A stretch of 64,000 bases of DNA from Arabidopsis thaliana (taxonomy: Eukaryota; Streptophyta; Magnoliopsida; Brassicales; Brassicaceae). Under the pieces are notes generated by a model. The model was not told the DNA's origin. It saw only the letters and a list, made by a program, of their open reading frames with translations, and made no database searches. Below are positions 10,921 to 23,702 of this stretch, piece after piece; within the stretch, counting starts at the first letter, position 1, and each line of letters begins with the position of its first letter. The position numbers and the translations under genes are program-made. The stretch is from assembly GCF_000001735.4 (NCBI RefSeq), contig NC_003074.8:23381261-23445260 (forward strand). Direction: 5' to 3'.

Positions 10921-13900
10921 TTAGGAGCTGGGAGGGGGCTGGAAATAAGGGTGCTGCAGAGCCTCATCTACGGTTACTCTGTCCTCCTGCACTCCCACAA
11001 TATAATCTATACGTGTCAACACGCCAATTCCAATTTCTCACAACTATGCTATATAAGGTTTAAGGGAGAAAAGACAGAGGATCTCACAGGGTACCATTGT
11101 AATAGACCCCTCACCAACCTTAATGCCCAAACATTTGGAAACCTGCATTTTCCACCATATGCACATTGGCTTTGTAACAAATTCTTGTCAACATTTTAAA
11201 AACACCATCAAGTAAAGGAATCATCAGACCCACCCAATCTTCAGTGGGTCTCTGCTCTTTATCTGTTCTGCAAAAAATTCTTCAGAGCATTTCCATGACG
11301 CAAGTGAAATTCCACCCTACATACATCACAGGATATATTCGATTAAATATGCATGGATCGCTATGAGACCCCAAAAAAAAAAAAAAAACTGAATGTGCTT
11401 AACAAGAATATCTCATAAACATAATCTCATTTCAAATTGACTTTTTGATACTGGTCAAATAAAACATACGTTTTTAATAACCTACGTTTTTAATAACCAT
11501 TGTAAGTTAAAAGAACGAACTGTCCTCTACCTGCTTTGAGCTGGCGCCACCATGTTTTAAAGAGCTACCTGGGATTAGGATGCACATCTCCATTAAGGAT
11601 CGAAGCCTGTCACCGAAATTGAAATTTGAACAGATAAATAGTTGTCCAGAGAGTGTCGTGGTGGTCAATTTCAAAACGAAATGATTTACTCCTAAGTTAA
11701 ACTTACTTGTATGCAAGCTCTTTAAAGTTTTCACTCCAACCTCTGATATGTTGATCCAAAAGGGCACGTGTAACAGAACTAATCTCAAAAACATTGGGTG
11801 ATCCTAAAATCATCTCTAACATCACAACCCCAACACTCCACATGTCGTATCTGCAAGAAAAAAAGGTGGTTTCGTATTTATATTTGGCGAGGCAGTTGCA
11901 TTAAAAAGAGCAGGATCTCTCATACTTCAATGTCAAACTGGTTGGCCCATGGTGCCAGCTGCTGTTCAGAATGGCTTCGGGTGGTGCATAATCATGAGTT
12001 TGTTCTGCTCTGAATTCAAGATAATCCAAATTCTTATGATGATCAGGACTCACAAACCGGATTAGGTAAATTTTCAAAAAAACATACAAAGAAAAGGAAA
12101 TACCTTGACGGTCCTGTTGACCCATATAAGTGTTTTATTGTATACTCATCAAGTGCACTGCCAAAGTCGATGATGCGCCTAGACAGTGATTACAAGACCA
12201 GAAGGTACCAGGAAACAAGAAATTACATAAGTGGAGGACCAAAAGAATTGAGTGCTACAGAAGTGTAGAAATACATGGAGCAAAATGAATAAACTAGACA
12301 ACTGAAATGTAATTTAAGTACATATTAGTTTTGAAGTTTTGATCCCCATTTGGTACACCCTTTAAGCATCTGCCTGACTTGATGTCTTCAAGGCATATCA
12401 CCATATTCTCTTAGGAACATTGTAAATTAATTTCCGTGAGAATAATCATCTGTCACAGACTGTACACTATATGAACTATCATAAATATCAAAAAGTTTCT
12501 TACCGGGTTTTATATCTCTGTGAGTAATATTGCGATCATGGCATGCCTTTAAACCTAGCAACTGAAAAGAAGAATAAAGCATTAGGGAATATAGTAAGTA
12601 CAAATAGAATTAGATTCCTACGATGCATCTGTCAAACAAAGGAAGGAAATCAGAAAATTCTCAGATTCCTAAGCACATACCAATTGCCATATTATTCTCC
12701 GCATTTCTTCTTTTCCTGATTCTGTCGTCTTCAGCCAGGTCCACCACTTTGACGGACGAAGTATCTGCCCGTGACTTGCCTCTTCAGCCTTTTCAGAGCT
12801 AATCTCTGCTTCTTCCACAGTGTACATCAGCTTTGATAAAGATACACCCTCGTGGTGAAACACAAGCCATATGTCATTATATCGAGATTCAAAATACTCT
12901 ATGTATCTAGCTATATGTTTCAAACCCTCTTCAGAGAGACCCAATTCTGATGACGCTGCTTGAGAACTTGACGCTTGCGTTGCAGAAGAACTCTCACTTA
13001 CATTATATGCATTTAGAAACAGTTCACCAAAATGCTTCTCCCTTAGACCACTTAAATAGACGGTTGGTCCTCTCTCGACCTGTTTAGGAAAAATAATGGT
13101 ACAATGACGAAATTAAATTTTAGAAGGGCTTGCATCTACATGTCCTTATATAGGTCGAAAAGATGACATAACGAACAGAGAACAAACTCTTGTAATGAAT
13201 ATTCTATTTGTGCAAGAACCACTCAATTTGAAACAAATTTTATTATAAGCAATGAACACATGAGAACTATTGCCAGCCCCAAACCAAAGAAACATAGATA
13301 CACTTCTTACCATCACTCTAAACATACAAAGCCAGAGAAAGTTGCAGACACATATCATTTTTCAAGGGAAATTTGAGAAAATCCCAAAAAGAACACATAC
13401 CATTATCCGCTTCAAAATGAAGGAGTTATTAGGACCATCAGTATCATTATGAACACCATTTTTTGATGTATTCTCATCTTCATTGATCGAACTAGTAGCG
13501 TTATTTCCTTGATAGCAATCCCAGTGAAATGCCAACCATACTTCACCAAATGCACCACGCCCAAATTTTTTCTTCAGCACATAGCTAAACAATCACATGG
13601 TATTATTATACAATTTTATCAGCCAATTTAAAAGAATTTGTTTATCCTAATTTGAAACAACTGTTTCCATAATATGGAGATAATAATGATAAACAATCAT
13701 TTCACAACAAGAGCCAAGTGCACTGAAACCATCTAACCAAAAGGTAACAAGAAGACATGAAACGCGCAAAACAATGTCATTTGACTATATAGCCAAGTGC
13801 ACTGAAGAAAACCCCCCAGCATGAAAGAACAAAGCATTTGGCATAGGTTGCTAAGCACATGACTACCTAAGATCATGTAAAAGGATCGCAACCACCAACG

Positions 13901-16739
13901 ATGATACAAAAGAGGGGGAAAAATTATCAATACCAAAGGAAAAGAAGAAGACACTTGATTCCGGAAATGAAATAACTGATCAAGAAAAAGAAATAGGCAC
14001 CTTGAGTCAGGAAATGGAATCTCATCCGTCCCGTTCTTAGCACCAAACCCATGTAAGGGTACAGATTCAAGTAATCCAAGGAAAGTAGCAAAACTATCAG
14101 GATTGATGCACTGATCTTGATTCTCGTTGGTAGCCGTTCCAGAAGGTAAACACCAGCCTTTTTCATCGGAAAAAAATTCAGACGCACAAAAAAAGGGGGA
14201 AAATCAGAGATTTGATTATGACTAAACGCTAGTTCATTGGAACCAAAATCAACAACAATAAGGCTTCTGACATAAAAGAGGATTCCACTGTGAAATTTTT
14301 CATTTACCAGGGAATTGCTCGGCAGATGCAGGTAGAACCTGAGGTAAGTCACCCATGTAACCGTTCAAATTGTTCATTTGCCCTTGAGATGCCCCAATAA
14401 GGTTCTCTGACATATAAAAGCGGCAAAAACTTCCGTTTTTAACCTCTACCTAGCAAAAGAAGCATGGCCCAGATCATGTAAGTTGTAAGATTTTTCAGGT
14501 CAATGATGCAAAATTTTGTAACGGTTGATAAGAAAAATTAGAGCTGACCACCCCCTCATTCTTGCAATTCAAAAGCAATGGTGTAAGTCATAAGCTTAAT
14601 CTGGGAATATGGGAATAGTGAGATTGTGTCAACTGGGGCATACCAATAACCTGTTAAACATGGTTCCAAGTGGCTGAGCCTGTTTCAATTGCAATGGACC
14701 CAAATTTATATCATTAGGCACTGCTGAAAAGAAAAAGAAAAAGAAAAAACTTGATTAGCACATGAAATTGTATGAACGATTGTCAATGAAGCTTCAAAAC
14801 CCTACATTTCATCACAGGATGTTAGGGAATTTGATTGCAACCAGAGAAACTCACGTGGAAGCGTACAGTTGCTACAGGGTAGTGCTGAAGCAATCTTGTC
14901 TTTGTTGTCATTCATACTCTGCTCCTTCCGTTGGAGCTGAGTAACTAGATTCGATTTTAGAGGGACAACAACAGCAGCCATATTGTCCATGCTTCCCTTC
15001 TCAAAGGCAGTATTAACCAAGCAGTCTGCCAAAGAAATTGAGCAGTATGAAGGCACTCCTGCTCCAGAGCTAGTTTGATTGTTTACTTCCCACAAAAGAT
15101 CACATACTTCTTGCACCTCCAACTTCTCAAAGATGCCATCAGATGACACTACCAGGAAGCTGTCATTAGCCACTAGAGGCTGCCAGTCCATCACCTCAGG
15201 TGCAGAGATGACACCATAACTGAAAGAGATATCAAAACTCACACTTTATCTCTCAAAATGTAAACGAGTTCAGCATTAATCATGTTCAGATGCACAGAGA
15301 GACACTAACATACAACAAGGAAGGCCTACCTTCTATAAGTAAGGTCACCAATTGCACGGGAGACAGTCAGCTGGCCATTCACTCGTGGCACACCGGCCCA
15401 CTCAGTGACATAACCTCCTGCAGCTTCAACACGAATCTTTTCATCCTCTCTATTTGGGTGATGGTCCTTTGTCAATTCTTTGGCAATGAAACGCAGTAGT
15501 CCATTGCCATGTTCCAGTTTAAAGTCAGAGAACCTTGATGGTGAAGAGCCCCGATTGCGTCTTCGCTCTCTGTACAACTTCACCAAAGTAGCTGCAATAA
15601 ACAAACACCATTGCAACAAACTGTTTATAAATAAATACAACACTGGCTTTTTGTTAGGCAGCTTGATTTTAGAAACAGATGTTGCTAAACCTCTAGCTTC
15701 TTCCAGAGTCTCAAATTTTTCAGAACAGAGAAGTGCTTTTGAGTCACCGATACTAGCAACCATTAGTTGACCATCTGCAATAAGTGCAATTGTAGCCGTT
15801 GAACCTGAATTCAGCTTTCTGTTTGATGCTTCCTGGAGAAAAACAAAGTGTAGCTGGTTATATCCTTATCATGATAGTAACAACGCTCGACGGAGTGTAT
15901 AGAAGATATCCACTATACCTTAGTAAATGTGACATCAATGTCATGGATCGCTCTCAGCAATGCTTCCTTCATAATATCCAAGGGGAGAGAATCATCAAAA
16001 TGAAGTGGCAATGAGTCTCGAAACCTGCAAGAAAATTGGGACACTGCAATGAAGCGAAAATGACGACTTGATAAACGAAAGAGAAATAAAATGAAAAGGC
16101 ACTCAACTGCATTTGAAAATCCAGGTTGTATAGATGCATGATTTCATCCCGACTTACGCCGTGCAAAATGACACTGTGGTCTCCTTTAGTTGGGAATCGT
16201 CCAATCAACTTCCTCGTCATAGCAGAAAATGTAGCGTCCAAGAGAAAGTTGATATGCAAAGCAAAGTAATCCAATAAAAGTTTTGAAGCCATGTCACTGG
16301 CTTCTGCACCATTATGTCCGTCAAAGACTGCTGCAATTCCAACCAAAACATCCTTTGGTGTTCCAGTCTTGCCTGTGAGACGAGGCCATCAGTATTCCCT
16401 CCACAGCTAGCACATAGATACAAGATAGAAATTTTCCATACCGGGAAATGGAATGCGAAGATCAAGAGCACAGAGAAGACGATCCTCTTGGTAGTTCCTC
16501 CGACCTTGAATAGCTGCGGTATGGCAACGACCAGCTCCACTATGAGTAGGAGAACCCCAATTCTGGAGAATCCAACGAGGGCATTTGGGTGATTGAAACA
16601 CAGCTGGAGCTCCGCCTTGTTTGTAAACCGCCAAACACGTAGAAGATTCCCCTCGACAGTTAATCACCAGGAAGAAGAAGACGAAAAATATAATAAGGAG
16701 CCCTAGATTTAGCAGACTTGATTTGATACTGGAGGTCAT
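10921..16739 (-). CDS. PP2C phosphatase-protein kinase fusion (At3g63340/At3g63330-like)
   Basis: Twenty exons close in one frame to 1,042 aa: 16739-16442, 16372-16108, 16024-15919, 15832-15691, 15591-15330, 15219-14855, 14723-14644, 14449-14308, 14157-14001, 13584-13401, 13079-12681, 12561-12504, 12409-12322, 12178-12104, 12009-11926, 11850-11707, 11606-11531, 11316-11234, 11142-11088, 10986-10921. A signal/anchor segment (residues 10-27) leads into a complete PP2C domain (YQED; D117-G-H; GDSKA; D385-G; D436-N). The kinase domain follows: glycine loop GRGAFGEVW (about 614), Lys in FILKRIM (664), [10 protein letters not shown] (813-821), IIDFGSA (851-857), and YAPPEA in the APE position. Arabidopsis annotation splits this into a phosphatase and an inactive kinase; here every catalytic motif is present. 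Intron 2 has a weak donor (GTTGAG). Substrate and membrane topology are unknown. Confidence 0.85.
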
Positions 16740-17818
16740 CTTCTTCCTTACATGGATTGTGTGAGATTTGAGGGATTTCTCTGCTAAATCTAGGGATTAA
16801 ACAAAACAAATATCTAACCGACAACAGAATCCGAGAGTCCTAACCAAACCTACTGATATTCCAAATTCTTCTTTATTATCAATCCGAGAGCAAAATGTTT
16901 AAATCTCAAGTAAAGATCGCCAGAAAATGAAGCTAGAGTAGACAAAAATCAAGCTACCCTTTCACTCTTTTGCTCGTAAACATGCTTGAAAGGAACAATT
17001 GCTTCATGGGAACAAAAATATGTAATAATTGTGTGGCAGAATCTTGTCGGTAATAAAAGGTTGGTTACCTCTGGAAGGCTCTGAGCTCCTCCACCCGCCT
17101 GAAAACGAAGAAGAAGAGGAAGAAGAAAGAAGTCGAGAACCTTTGACTTCATCCAAAGGGTTTCTTTTGGGCCTTTTAATTTCGGGTTTAGTAAATATGA
17201 TCGAAGGGGAAAAGGCCTCTTTAAAAGCCCAGCCCACTAGGACTACGTGGCAGTAAGTTTGTTACCAAATTGGATGACTAGTGTGATGAGGCTTGGAATG
17301 TTCTGTTGCGGTTTGTAGTACTTGTTCTTCTCCTAACAATAACATGATAATACAGCATAATCCAAAGAGTTTGCATCGAGAGGTGTAAAGCGGCCACATG
17401 GTCACCATGTTCGCAAGCACACTCCACGAGACAACCAAAATACGACGTGGCAATTTTTTACCTTTTGTGACGTGTTAACTTAACTTCTTTCCCACATCCG
17501 AAAGGAAACTTTGGAATCTACTCCTTCTTGGAAAAATCCAAATGTGCCAATCACTTGTGTGTATATCGTCTTTTCTATTTACCAAGACCTCAAAGCTACT
17601 ACTATTTCTTTTCTTCTTTTTTTTACCTTTGTAGCTAGTTTTACTCGTCAGTCGTCACTTTACTACATTAAAGCTATCCGATTGATGCCACGTAGTCCCG
17701 ACCGGTCCGGTGAGGTGGTCAACTTTTTGTATACCTGGTTTCAATATATATTACTTCGATATGTAAATCATGGGATCCACCACATACGATTTTACCTTAA
17801 TCTCCTCAAAAGTATAAG

Positions 17819-17881
17819 TTCCGGAACTTTCTAAGAAGATATGCACCCTTCCTCCCTCTGGTAAATAGCTCTAGAAAGTTC
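17819..17881 (+). promoter_or_regulatory. Heat-shock elements of the HSFA7B promoter
   Basis: TTCCGGAACTTTC at 17819-17831 is a perfect three-unit HSE (TTC-nn-GAA-nn-TTC), with another GAA three bases on at 17835-17837. A second core, GAAAGTTC, is at 17874-17881. They lie 100 to 50 bp upstream of a TATA box. HSFA7B is known to be strongly heat-induced through class A1 HSFs, and these sites fit that. Confidence 0.8.
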
Positions 17882-17930
17882 GAACTCCACTTGGTGACTA
17901 AAAGAATTTTAAGGATCACCAGCTCCCCGC

Positions 17931-17943
17931 TATATATATATAT
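17931..17943 (+). promoter_or_regulatory. TATA box of HSFA7B
   Basis: A TATATATATATAT run sits about 265 bp before the HSFA7B ATG and just downstream of the HSEs, at the spacing expected for a core promoter. The transcription start would be near 17965-17975. Confidence 0.5.
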
Positions 17944-18207
17944 GGATTTAAGTCACCTACGTGGCCATTGTCTTCGCCACATTTCCTGCCCCAACTGCCA
18001 TAAACTAAGTAACTAACCACCAGCAAAAGCAGAGTACTCTGTTTTAAAGAAAAAATACACTTCCCGCTCTTTCTTCTTTTGGTTCTGTGCTGTTTTGGTC
18101 TTCTCCAATACAGGAACCCCAAATGCATCGTTTCCTTCCTTGGATTATAATTTACGAAAAATCCAATCATAGATCATTAGACTTCTAGCATTAGCATTGC
18201 TAACAAG

Positions 18208-19552
18208 ATGGACCCGTCGTCAAGCTCCAGAGCACGGTCAATGCCACCGCCGGTGCCTATGGAGGGATTGCAGGAAGCAGGGCCTTCTCCTTTTCTAACA
18301 AAGACGTTCGAGATGGTTGGTGATCCAAACACAAACCACATTGTGTCTTGGAACAGGGGAGGCATCAGTTTTGTCGTGTGGGATCCACATTCCTTCTCGG
18401 CCACTATTCTGCCTCTATACTTCAAGCACAACAACTTCTCCAGCTTTGTCAGACAACTTAACACTTATGTGAGTATCTCTGTTTCTCCACTAAACGACCT
18501 TACTGTATTTTTTGTTTTTTTTTTCACTATAGTGTTCCCTTAATCTTATGTCTTGGAGGAACTCAACAATGCCTTCGGCCTTTAATTACTGCAAAAGGTT
18601 AAACAATGTGTCTATTTGTGAATTACTTGTTCACTGGATAGTTTAGTACTAAGTAATTATGCTCAATAATAATAATGGCTGGTGAAACAAGCTAGCTAGT
18701 AGTGAAAGAGAAGAAGTTTCTTCGCAAGTTCTGGAAACCTTTATTTATAACAAAATAAAAAAGTTCTGGAAACTTTTATCCATATCAACCTGCAATAAAA
18801 TATTCAATTATTCCATCCAACAAAATATAAAATTGAAGATAATGTTGCTTTCCTTTTACAGCGCAGTAGAGTGGCAGGTTCTTCGTCTGTTATATATAAC
18901 ATGTTTACGTCGCAAACCAAAAAAAAACTTATATTATGATATTCGATTACTTATTTATCTGCAGGGATTCAGAAAGATCGAGGCAGAGAGATGGGAGTTT
19001 ATGAATGAAGGTTTCTTGATGGGTCAGAGGGACCTTCTCAAAAGCATCAAGCGACGAACCTCCTCTTCTTCCCCTCCTTCGCTTAACTACTCTCAGTCTC
19101 AGCCCGAGGCTCATGACCCAGGCGTCGAGCTTCCGCAGCTCCGAGAAGAGAGGCATGTCCTAATGATGGAGATCTCGACGCTCAGACAGGAGGAGCAAAG
19201 AGCGAGAGGCTACGTCCAAGCCATGGAGCAGAGGATTAATGGAGCAGAGAAGAAACAGAGGCATATGATGTCCTTCTTGAGGCGTGCGGTGGAGAATCCT
19301 TCCCTTCTGCAGCAGATTTTCGAGCAGAAGAGAGACCGAGAGGAGGCCGCGATGATTGATCAGGCTGGCTTGATCAAAATGGAAGAGGTGGAGCACCTGT
19401 CGGAGCTGGAGGCTCTGGCGCTTGAGATGCAAGGATATGGACGGCAACGGACTGATGGTGTGGAGAGGGAGCTTGACGACGGGTTTTGGGAAGAGTTACT
19501 CATGAACAATGAAAACTCCGACGAAGAAGAGGCGAATGTGAAGCAAGATTAG
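18208..19552 (+). CDS. HSFA7B: Heat shock transcription factor A7b
   Basis: Two exons, 18208-18468 and 18965-19552, give 282 aa; the intron interrupts the DNA-binding domain after FVRQLNTY, the position conserved in plant HSF genes. The DNA-binding domain covers about residues 28-120 ([12 protein letters not shown] to [17 protein letters not shown]). A heptad-repeat oligomerisation region (HR-A/B) follows from about 145 to 205. The C-terminal DDGFWEELL is an acidic-aromatic AHA activation motif, which places it in class A. The IEAERWEF variant of the usual VDPDRWEF is typical of the A6/A7 subgroup. It is a nuclear transcription activator of heat and salt responses, and its own promoter carries HSEs. 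Confidence 0.95.
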
Positions 19553-19996
19553 GTTTTATGGGTTCATGTCCGAAAAAGAAAAGTACAAGTATCGATCAAT
19601 CAAAGCTAATGAAGACTGAGAACCAACAAAATGAACTATGTGTATAATATATAGGGTTACATTACACCGTCTTCTGTTCCATTTTTTAGAATTTTTGGTT
19701 CCTTTTATTTGATTTTTAATAGCTTTTATGTATAATTTCTGTTTATTTAGTACTGTAGTGTATGCTATGGCTTTTAGAATAAAATTTCAATAATAGTGTG
19801 TAAAAATGACAAAACATTTTATCGTTTCTTTTTAAAAATACTTTGCTTTTAGCTTGAAAATCTTATAAAATGGGATATATAAAAGTATTAATTATCAGAA
19901 ACAAAAGACGTAATATTATTTTGCGTGTTTTTAAGAAACTTATTCTTAGGTGTAAAACGGGCTTAAATACTGCTTGAACAAGAATATGTGATGAAA
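19553..19996. other. Convergent 3' regions of HSFA7B and the defensin-like gene
   Basis: About 440 bp of AT-rich sequence between two facing stop codons. It contains AATAAA-like signals (19779-19795) but no coding signal. Confidence 0.4.
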
Positions 19997-20331
19997 TCAG
20001 GAGCAGCCGGGCTTGCGATTGCGACAGAGGCAGCGGTGGGGGTCAGAGACGCAAACGCCGCTAATGGCTCCTTCGTACTTGCACAAGTTGTCGCAAAGGC
20101 CTTCTCCCGCACCTTTTAACCAGCACGGGAAGTTTGGTAGAAGCTTGCACTCCCACTCACACTTTTGCGCTTGCGCGTCTCCTTGCTTCATCAATCCTAT
20201 ATGTATACACAGCAATTAAATATATGATGTTATTCCAGATCGGGTTGCAGTTTGATTGAGAGTATGCATGTACCTGTGGAAACCAATAAGAATACGAGGA
20301 TTATGGCTGAGAAGCTGATCGTCTTCCCCAT
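19997..20331 (-). CDS. Secreted defensin-like (DEFL) cysteine-rich peptide
   Basis: Two exons, 20331-20274 and 20196-19997, give 85 aa. Exon 1 encodes the signal peptide (MGKTISFSAIILVFLLVST) and the intron falls at the end of it, the standard layout of plant defensin-like genes. The mature part has a CxxxC helix motif (LCDNLCKYEG) and a gamma-core (GVCVSDPHRCLC), and ends in GCS. I count nine cysteines, an odd number, where classical defensins have eight. Position matches At3g63360. Whether it acts in defence or in signalling cannot be told from sequence. Confidence 0.85.
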
Positions 20332-20672
20332 TTTTTTGTTTCTTATGTTTCGTTGACTTTTAGGTTTAGTGCTACACCAAAGAAGAACATGTCAATCAAA
20401 AACGAACGCATGATTATATATAGATGACGTGCGGAGACACACCCGCGGCTCCTTCAGCTCTATTCTCCGTTAATTAATTTCTCCTTGAAACCCGATTACT
20501 TGTGAATAAAGTAATCTTCTCTGATTTATATTTGCCAACCTTATGATCCTGATGTTTTTGGGTTTAAGCGTTTAGAATAACTTTTTTGATTCGTTCGTCC
20601 ACACGTCCTTATCGTATGATCTGTTAATTTGATATGCATATTTACAGAAACGGGCCCTAGTGCTTGTTGTTG

Positions 20673-20698
20673 AATATGGGCCTGGTCTGGCCCATATT
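20673..20698. promoter_or_regulatory. Palindromic double site II element between the DEFL and PPR genes
   Basis: AATATGGGCC at 20673-20682 and its exact reverse complement GGCCCATATT at 20689-20698 flank a six-base spacer. This places two TGGGCC cores in opposite orientation, about 120 bp upstream of the OTP86 ATG. Such elements drive many genes for organelle proteins, and OTP86 is one. Confidence 0.6.
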
Positions 20699-20819
20699 AC
20701 TATCTCAGAAGTCAGATCAGAAGCTTGACCCGAAAAAGAAAAAAACGAGAGAGATAATTCGGAAACACGAACACCAATGGTTTACCGATGATGATGATGA
20801 TTGGACAATGGCTACATAA

Positions 20820-23702
20820 ATGGAATACGCGGTAACTAACATGAGACTACTGAGTAACATGATGTACTCTGCTTCGGCGATTTCGTTTCCAAGGGTTCGT
20901 CTGCATTGTAGTATTCCGACAGAGCCATCCTGCCGGAGAAACCCATTCCGACAGAGCAATCAGCCCGTCCAAGTCCCTTCTCCGAAGCTCGCTTGTTTCG
21001 ACGGAGTCCTAACTGAAGCTTTTCAACGGCTGGACGTCAGCGAAAACAACTCTCCAGTCGAAGCCTTTGCCTACGTTCTCGAGCTTTGTGGTAAACGTAG
21101 AGCTGTCTCACAAGGTCGGCAGCTGCATTCGCGCATTTTCAAGACTTTCCCCTCTTTCGAATTAGATTTTTTGGCCGGCAAGCTTGTTTTTATGTACGGT
21201 AAGTGCGGGTCTCTGGATGACGCAGAGAAAGTGTTTGACGAAATGCCTGACAGAACTGCCTTTGCGTGGAATACCATGATTGGAGCTTATGTTTCGAATG
21301 GTGAACCTGCTTCCGCTCTTGCTCTCTACTGGAATATGCGTGTGGAGGGCGTTCCTCTCGGTCTTTCCTCTTTTCCCGCCTTGCTTAAAGCCTGCGCCAA
21401 ACTTAGAGATATCCGAAGTGGCTCTGAGCTTCATTCTCTCCTCGTTAAACTTGGCTACCATTCAACTGGTTTTATCGTCAATGCGTTGGTTTCCATGTAT
21501 GCTAAGAACGATGACCTTAGCGCTGCAAGGCGTCTGTTTGACGGATTCCAAGAGAAAGGAGATGCTGTTCTCTGGAATTCTATTTTGTCTTCATATTCCA
21601 CGTCTGGGAAATCTCTCGAGACTTTAGAATTATTCAGAGAAATGCACATGACTGGCCCTGCCCCCAACAGCTACACCATTGTTTCTGCTCTCACAGCCTG
21701 TGACGGTTTTTCATATGCAAAGCTAGGGAAAGAGATCCACGCTTCTGTCCTCAAATCATCAACTCACTCTTCTGAATTATATGTGTGCAACGCCTTGATT
21801 GCAATGTATACCAGGTGTGGTAAAATGCCTCAGGCAGAAAGGATCCTTCGTCAGATGAATAACGCTGATGTTGTCACATGGAATTCTCTGATTAAGGGAT
21901 ATGTACAGAATCTCATGTACAAGGAGGCTTTAGAGTTCTTTTCTGATATGATCGCTGCTGGCCACAAATCCGACGAGGTTTCAATGACCAGCATCATTGC
22001 AGCGTCAGGAAGATTAAGCAATCTCTTGGCAGGAATGGAATTGCACGCTTACGTGATTAAACATGGCTGGGATTCTAATTTGCAGGTTGGGAATACGTTG
22101 ATTGATATGTATTCAAAGTGCAACCTCACATGTTACATGGGCCGTGCGTTTCTTAGGATGCATGACAAAGATCTTATTTCATGGACTACGGTCATTGCCG
22201 GTTATGCCCAGAATGATTGTCATGTAGAGGCCTTAGAACTCTTCCGGGATGTTGCTAAGAAAAGGATGGAGATTGATGAAATGATCCTGGGAAGCATCCT
22301 TCGAGCTTCTAGTGTACTGAAATCCATGCTCATTGTCAAAGAAATCCATTGTCACATTTTGAGAAAAGGTTTACTTGATACTGTGATACAGAATGAGTTG
22401 GTAGATGTCTACGGAAAATGCAGGAACATGGGCTATGCTACTCGAGTATTTGAATCAATTAAAGGTAAAGATGTTGTCTCTTGGACAAGCATGATTTCGT
22501 CTAGTGCTCTTAATGGTAATGAAAGCGAGGCTGTTGAACTCTTTCGACGCATGGTTGAAACTGGTTTGTCAGCTGATTCTGTAGCATTGTTGTGTATACT
22601 GTCAGCTGCAGCAAGTTTATCTGCACTCAATAAAGGGAGAGAAATTCATTGCTACTTACTCCGAAAGGGGTTTTGCCTAGAGGGGTCCATTGCAGTTGCA
22701 GTTGTTGACATGTATGCATGCTGTGGAGATTTACAGAGTGCAAAGGCTGTATTTGACCGGATAGAAAGGAAAGGTTTGCTGCAATACACAAGTATGATCA
22801 ATGCATATGGAATGCATGGCTGCGGAAAAGCAGCTGTTGAGTTGTTCGATAAAATGAGGCACGAAAACGTCTCGCCCGATCACATTTCATTTCTGGCACT
22901 TCTTTATGCGTGCAGCCATGCAGGTCTGCTTGACGAGGGTAGAGGGTTTCTCAAGATCATGGAACATGAGTATGAATTGGAACCATGGCCTGAACATTAC
23001 GTGTGTCTGGTTGACATGCTGGGTCGTGCAAATTGTGTAGTGGAAGCCTTTGAATTCGTTAAAATGATGAAAACAGAACCGACTGCAGAAGTCTGGTGTG
23101 CACTCCTTGCGGCATGCCGATCTCACTCAGAGAAAGAAATTGGAGAGATTGCTGCTCAGAGGCTCCTTGAGCTAGAACCTAAGAATCCGGGAAATCTTGT
23201 GCTTGTATCTAATGTCTTTGCTGAACAAGGAAGATGGAACGATGTAGAAAAAGTGAGGGCAAAAATGAAAGCAAGTGGAATGGAGAAACACCCTGGATGT
23301 AGTTGGATTGAGATGGACGGCAAGGTTCATAAATTTACAGCCAGAGACAAGTCTCACCCAGAGAGCAAAGAGATATATGAGAAATTGTCCGAGGTTACTA
23401 GGAAGTTGGAGAGGGAAGTAGGTTATGTAGCCGATACAAAGTTCGTTCTGCATAATGTAGATGAAGGGGAGAAGGTTCAGATGCTGCATGGACATAGTGA
23501 GAGGATAGCGATTGCTTATGGTCTGCTCAGAACACCTGACCGAGCCTGTCTACGGATCACAAAAAATTTACGTGTCTGTAGAGATTGCCATACTTTTTGT
23601 AAGCTGGTCTCTAAATTATTCAGACGAGACATTGTGATGAGGGATGCCAATAGATTTCATCATTTTGAAAGTGGACTGTGTTCTTGCGGAGATTCTTGGT
23701 GA
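20820..23702 (+). CDS. OTP86: DYW-class pentatricopeptide repeat protein, plastid RNA editing factor OTP86
   Basis: A single intronless frame of 960 aa, the length I recall for Arabidopsis OTP86. The N-terminus (about 1-50) is Ser/Arg-rich and lacks acidic residues, as expected of a plastid transit peptide. PLS-type PPR repeats fill most of the protein, many with the typical N-T-L-I/V-D-M-Y-K-C-G pattern. E/E+ and DYW domains follow from about residue 800. The deaminase signature HSERIAIAYGLL (HxE) with NLRVCRDCHTF (CxxC) is intact. The last three residues are DSW rather than the canonical DYW. In Arabidopsis it is required for editing of the plastid rps14 transcript. Confidence 0.95.
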   Translation: MEYAVTNMRLLSNMMYSASAISFPRVRLHCSIPTEPSCRRNPFRQSNQPVQVPSPKLACFDGVLTEAFQRLDVSENNSPVEAFAYVLELCGKRRAVSQGRQLHSRIFKTFPSFELDFLAGKLVFMYGKCGSLDDAEKVFDEMPDRTAFAWNTMIGAYVSNGEPASALALYWNMRVEGVPLGLSSFPALLKACAKLRDIRSGSELHSLLVKLGYHSTGFIVNALVSMYAKNDDLSAARRLFDGFQEKGDAVLWNSILSSYSTSGKSLETLELFREMHMTGPAPNSYTIVSALTACDGFSYAKLGKEIHASVLKSSTHSSELYVCNALIAMYTRCGKMPQAERILRQMNNADVVTWNSLIKGYVQNLMYKEALEFFSDMIAAGHKSDEVSMTSIIAASGRLSNLLAGMELHAYVIKHGWDSNLQVGNTLIDMYSKCNLTCYMGRAFLRMHDKDLISWTTVIAGYAQNDCHVEALELFRDVAKKRMEIDEMILGSILRASSVLKSMLIVKEIHCHILRKGLLDTVIQNELVDVYGKCRNMGYATRVFESIKGKDVVSWTSMISSSALNGNESEAVELFRRMVETGLSADSVALLCILSAAASLSALNKGREIHCYLLRKGFCLEGSIAVAVVDMYACCGDLQSAKAVFDRIERKGLLQYTSMINAYGMHGCGKAAVELFDKMRHENVSPDHISFLALLYACSHAGLLDEGRGFLKIMEHEYELEPWPEHYVCLVDMLGRANCVVEAFEFVKMMKTEPTAEVWCALLAACRSHSEKEIGEIAAQRLLELEPKNPGNLVLVSNVFAEQGRWNDVEKVRAKMKASGMEKHPGCSWIEMDGKVHKFTARDKSHPESKEIYEKLSEVTRKLEREVGYVADTKFVLHNVDEGEKVQMLHGHSERIAIAYGLLRTPDRACLRITKNLRVCRDCHTFCKLVSKLFRRDIVMRDANRFHHFESGLCSCGDSW

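Larger units (their letters stand above)
16740..18207. other. Divergent intergenic region, PP2C-kinase and HSFA7B
   Basis: About 1.47 kb between two genes transcribed outward. The left part is the leader and promoter of the PP2C-kinase gene; the right part carries the HSFA7B heat-shock elements and TATA box listed separately. Short open frames around 16950-17260 show no domain and no codon signal that I trust. Confidence 0.5.
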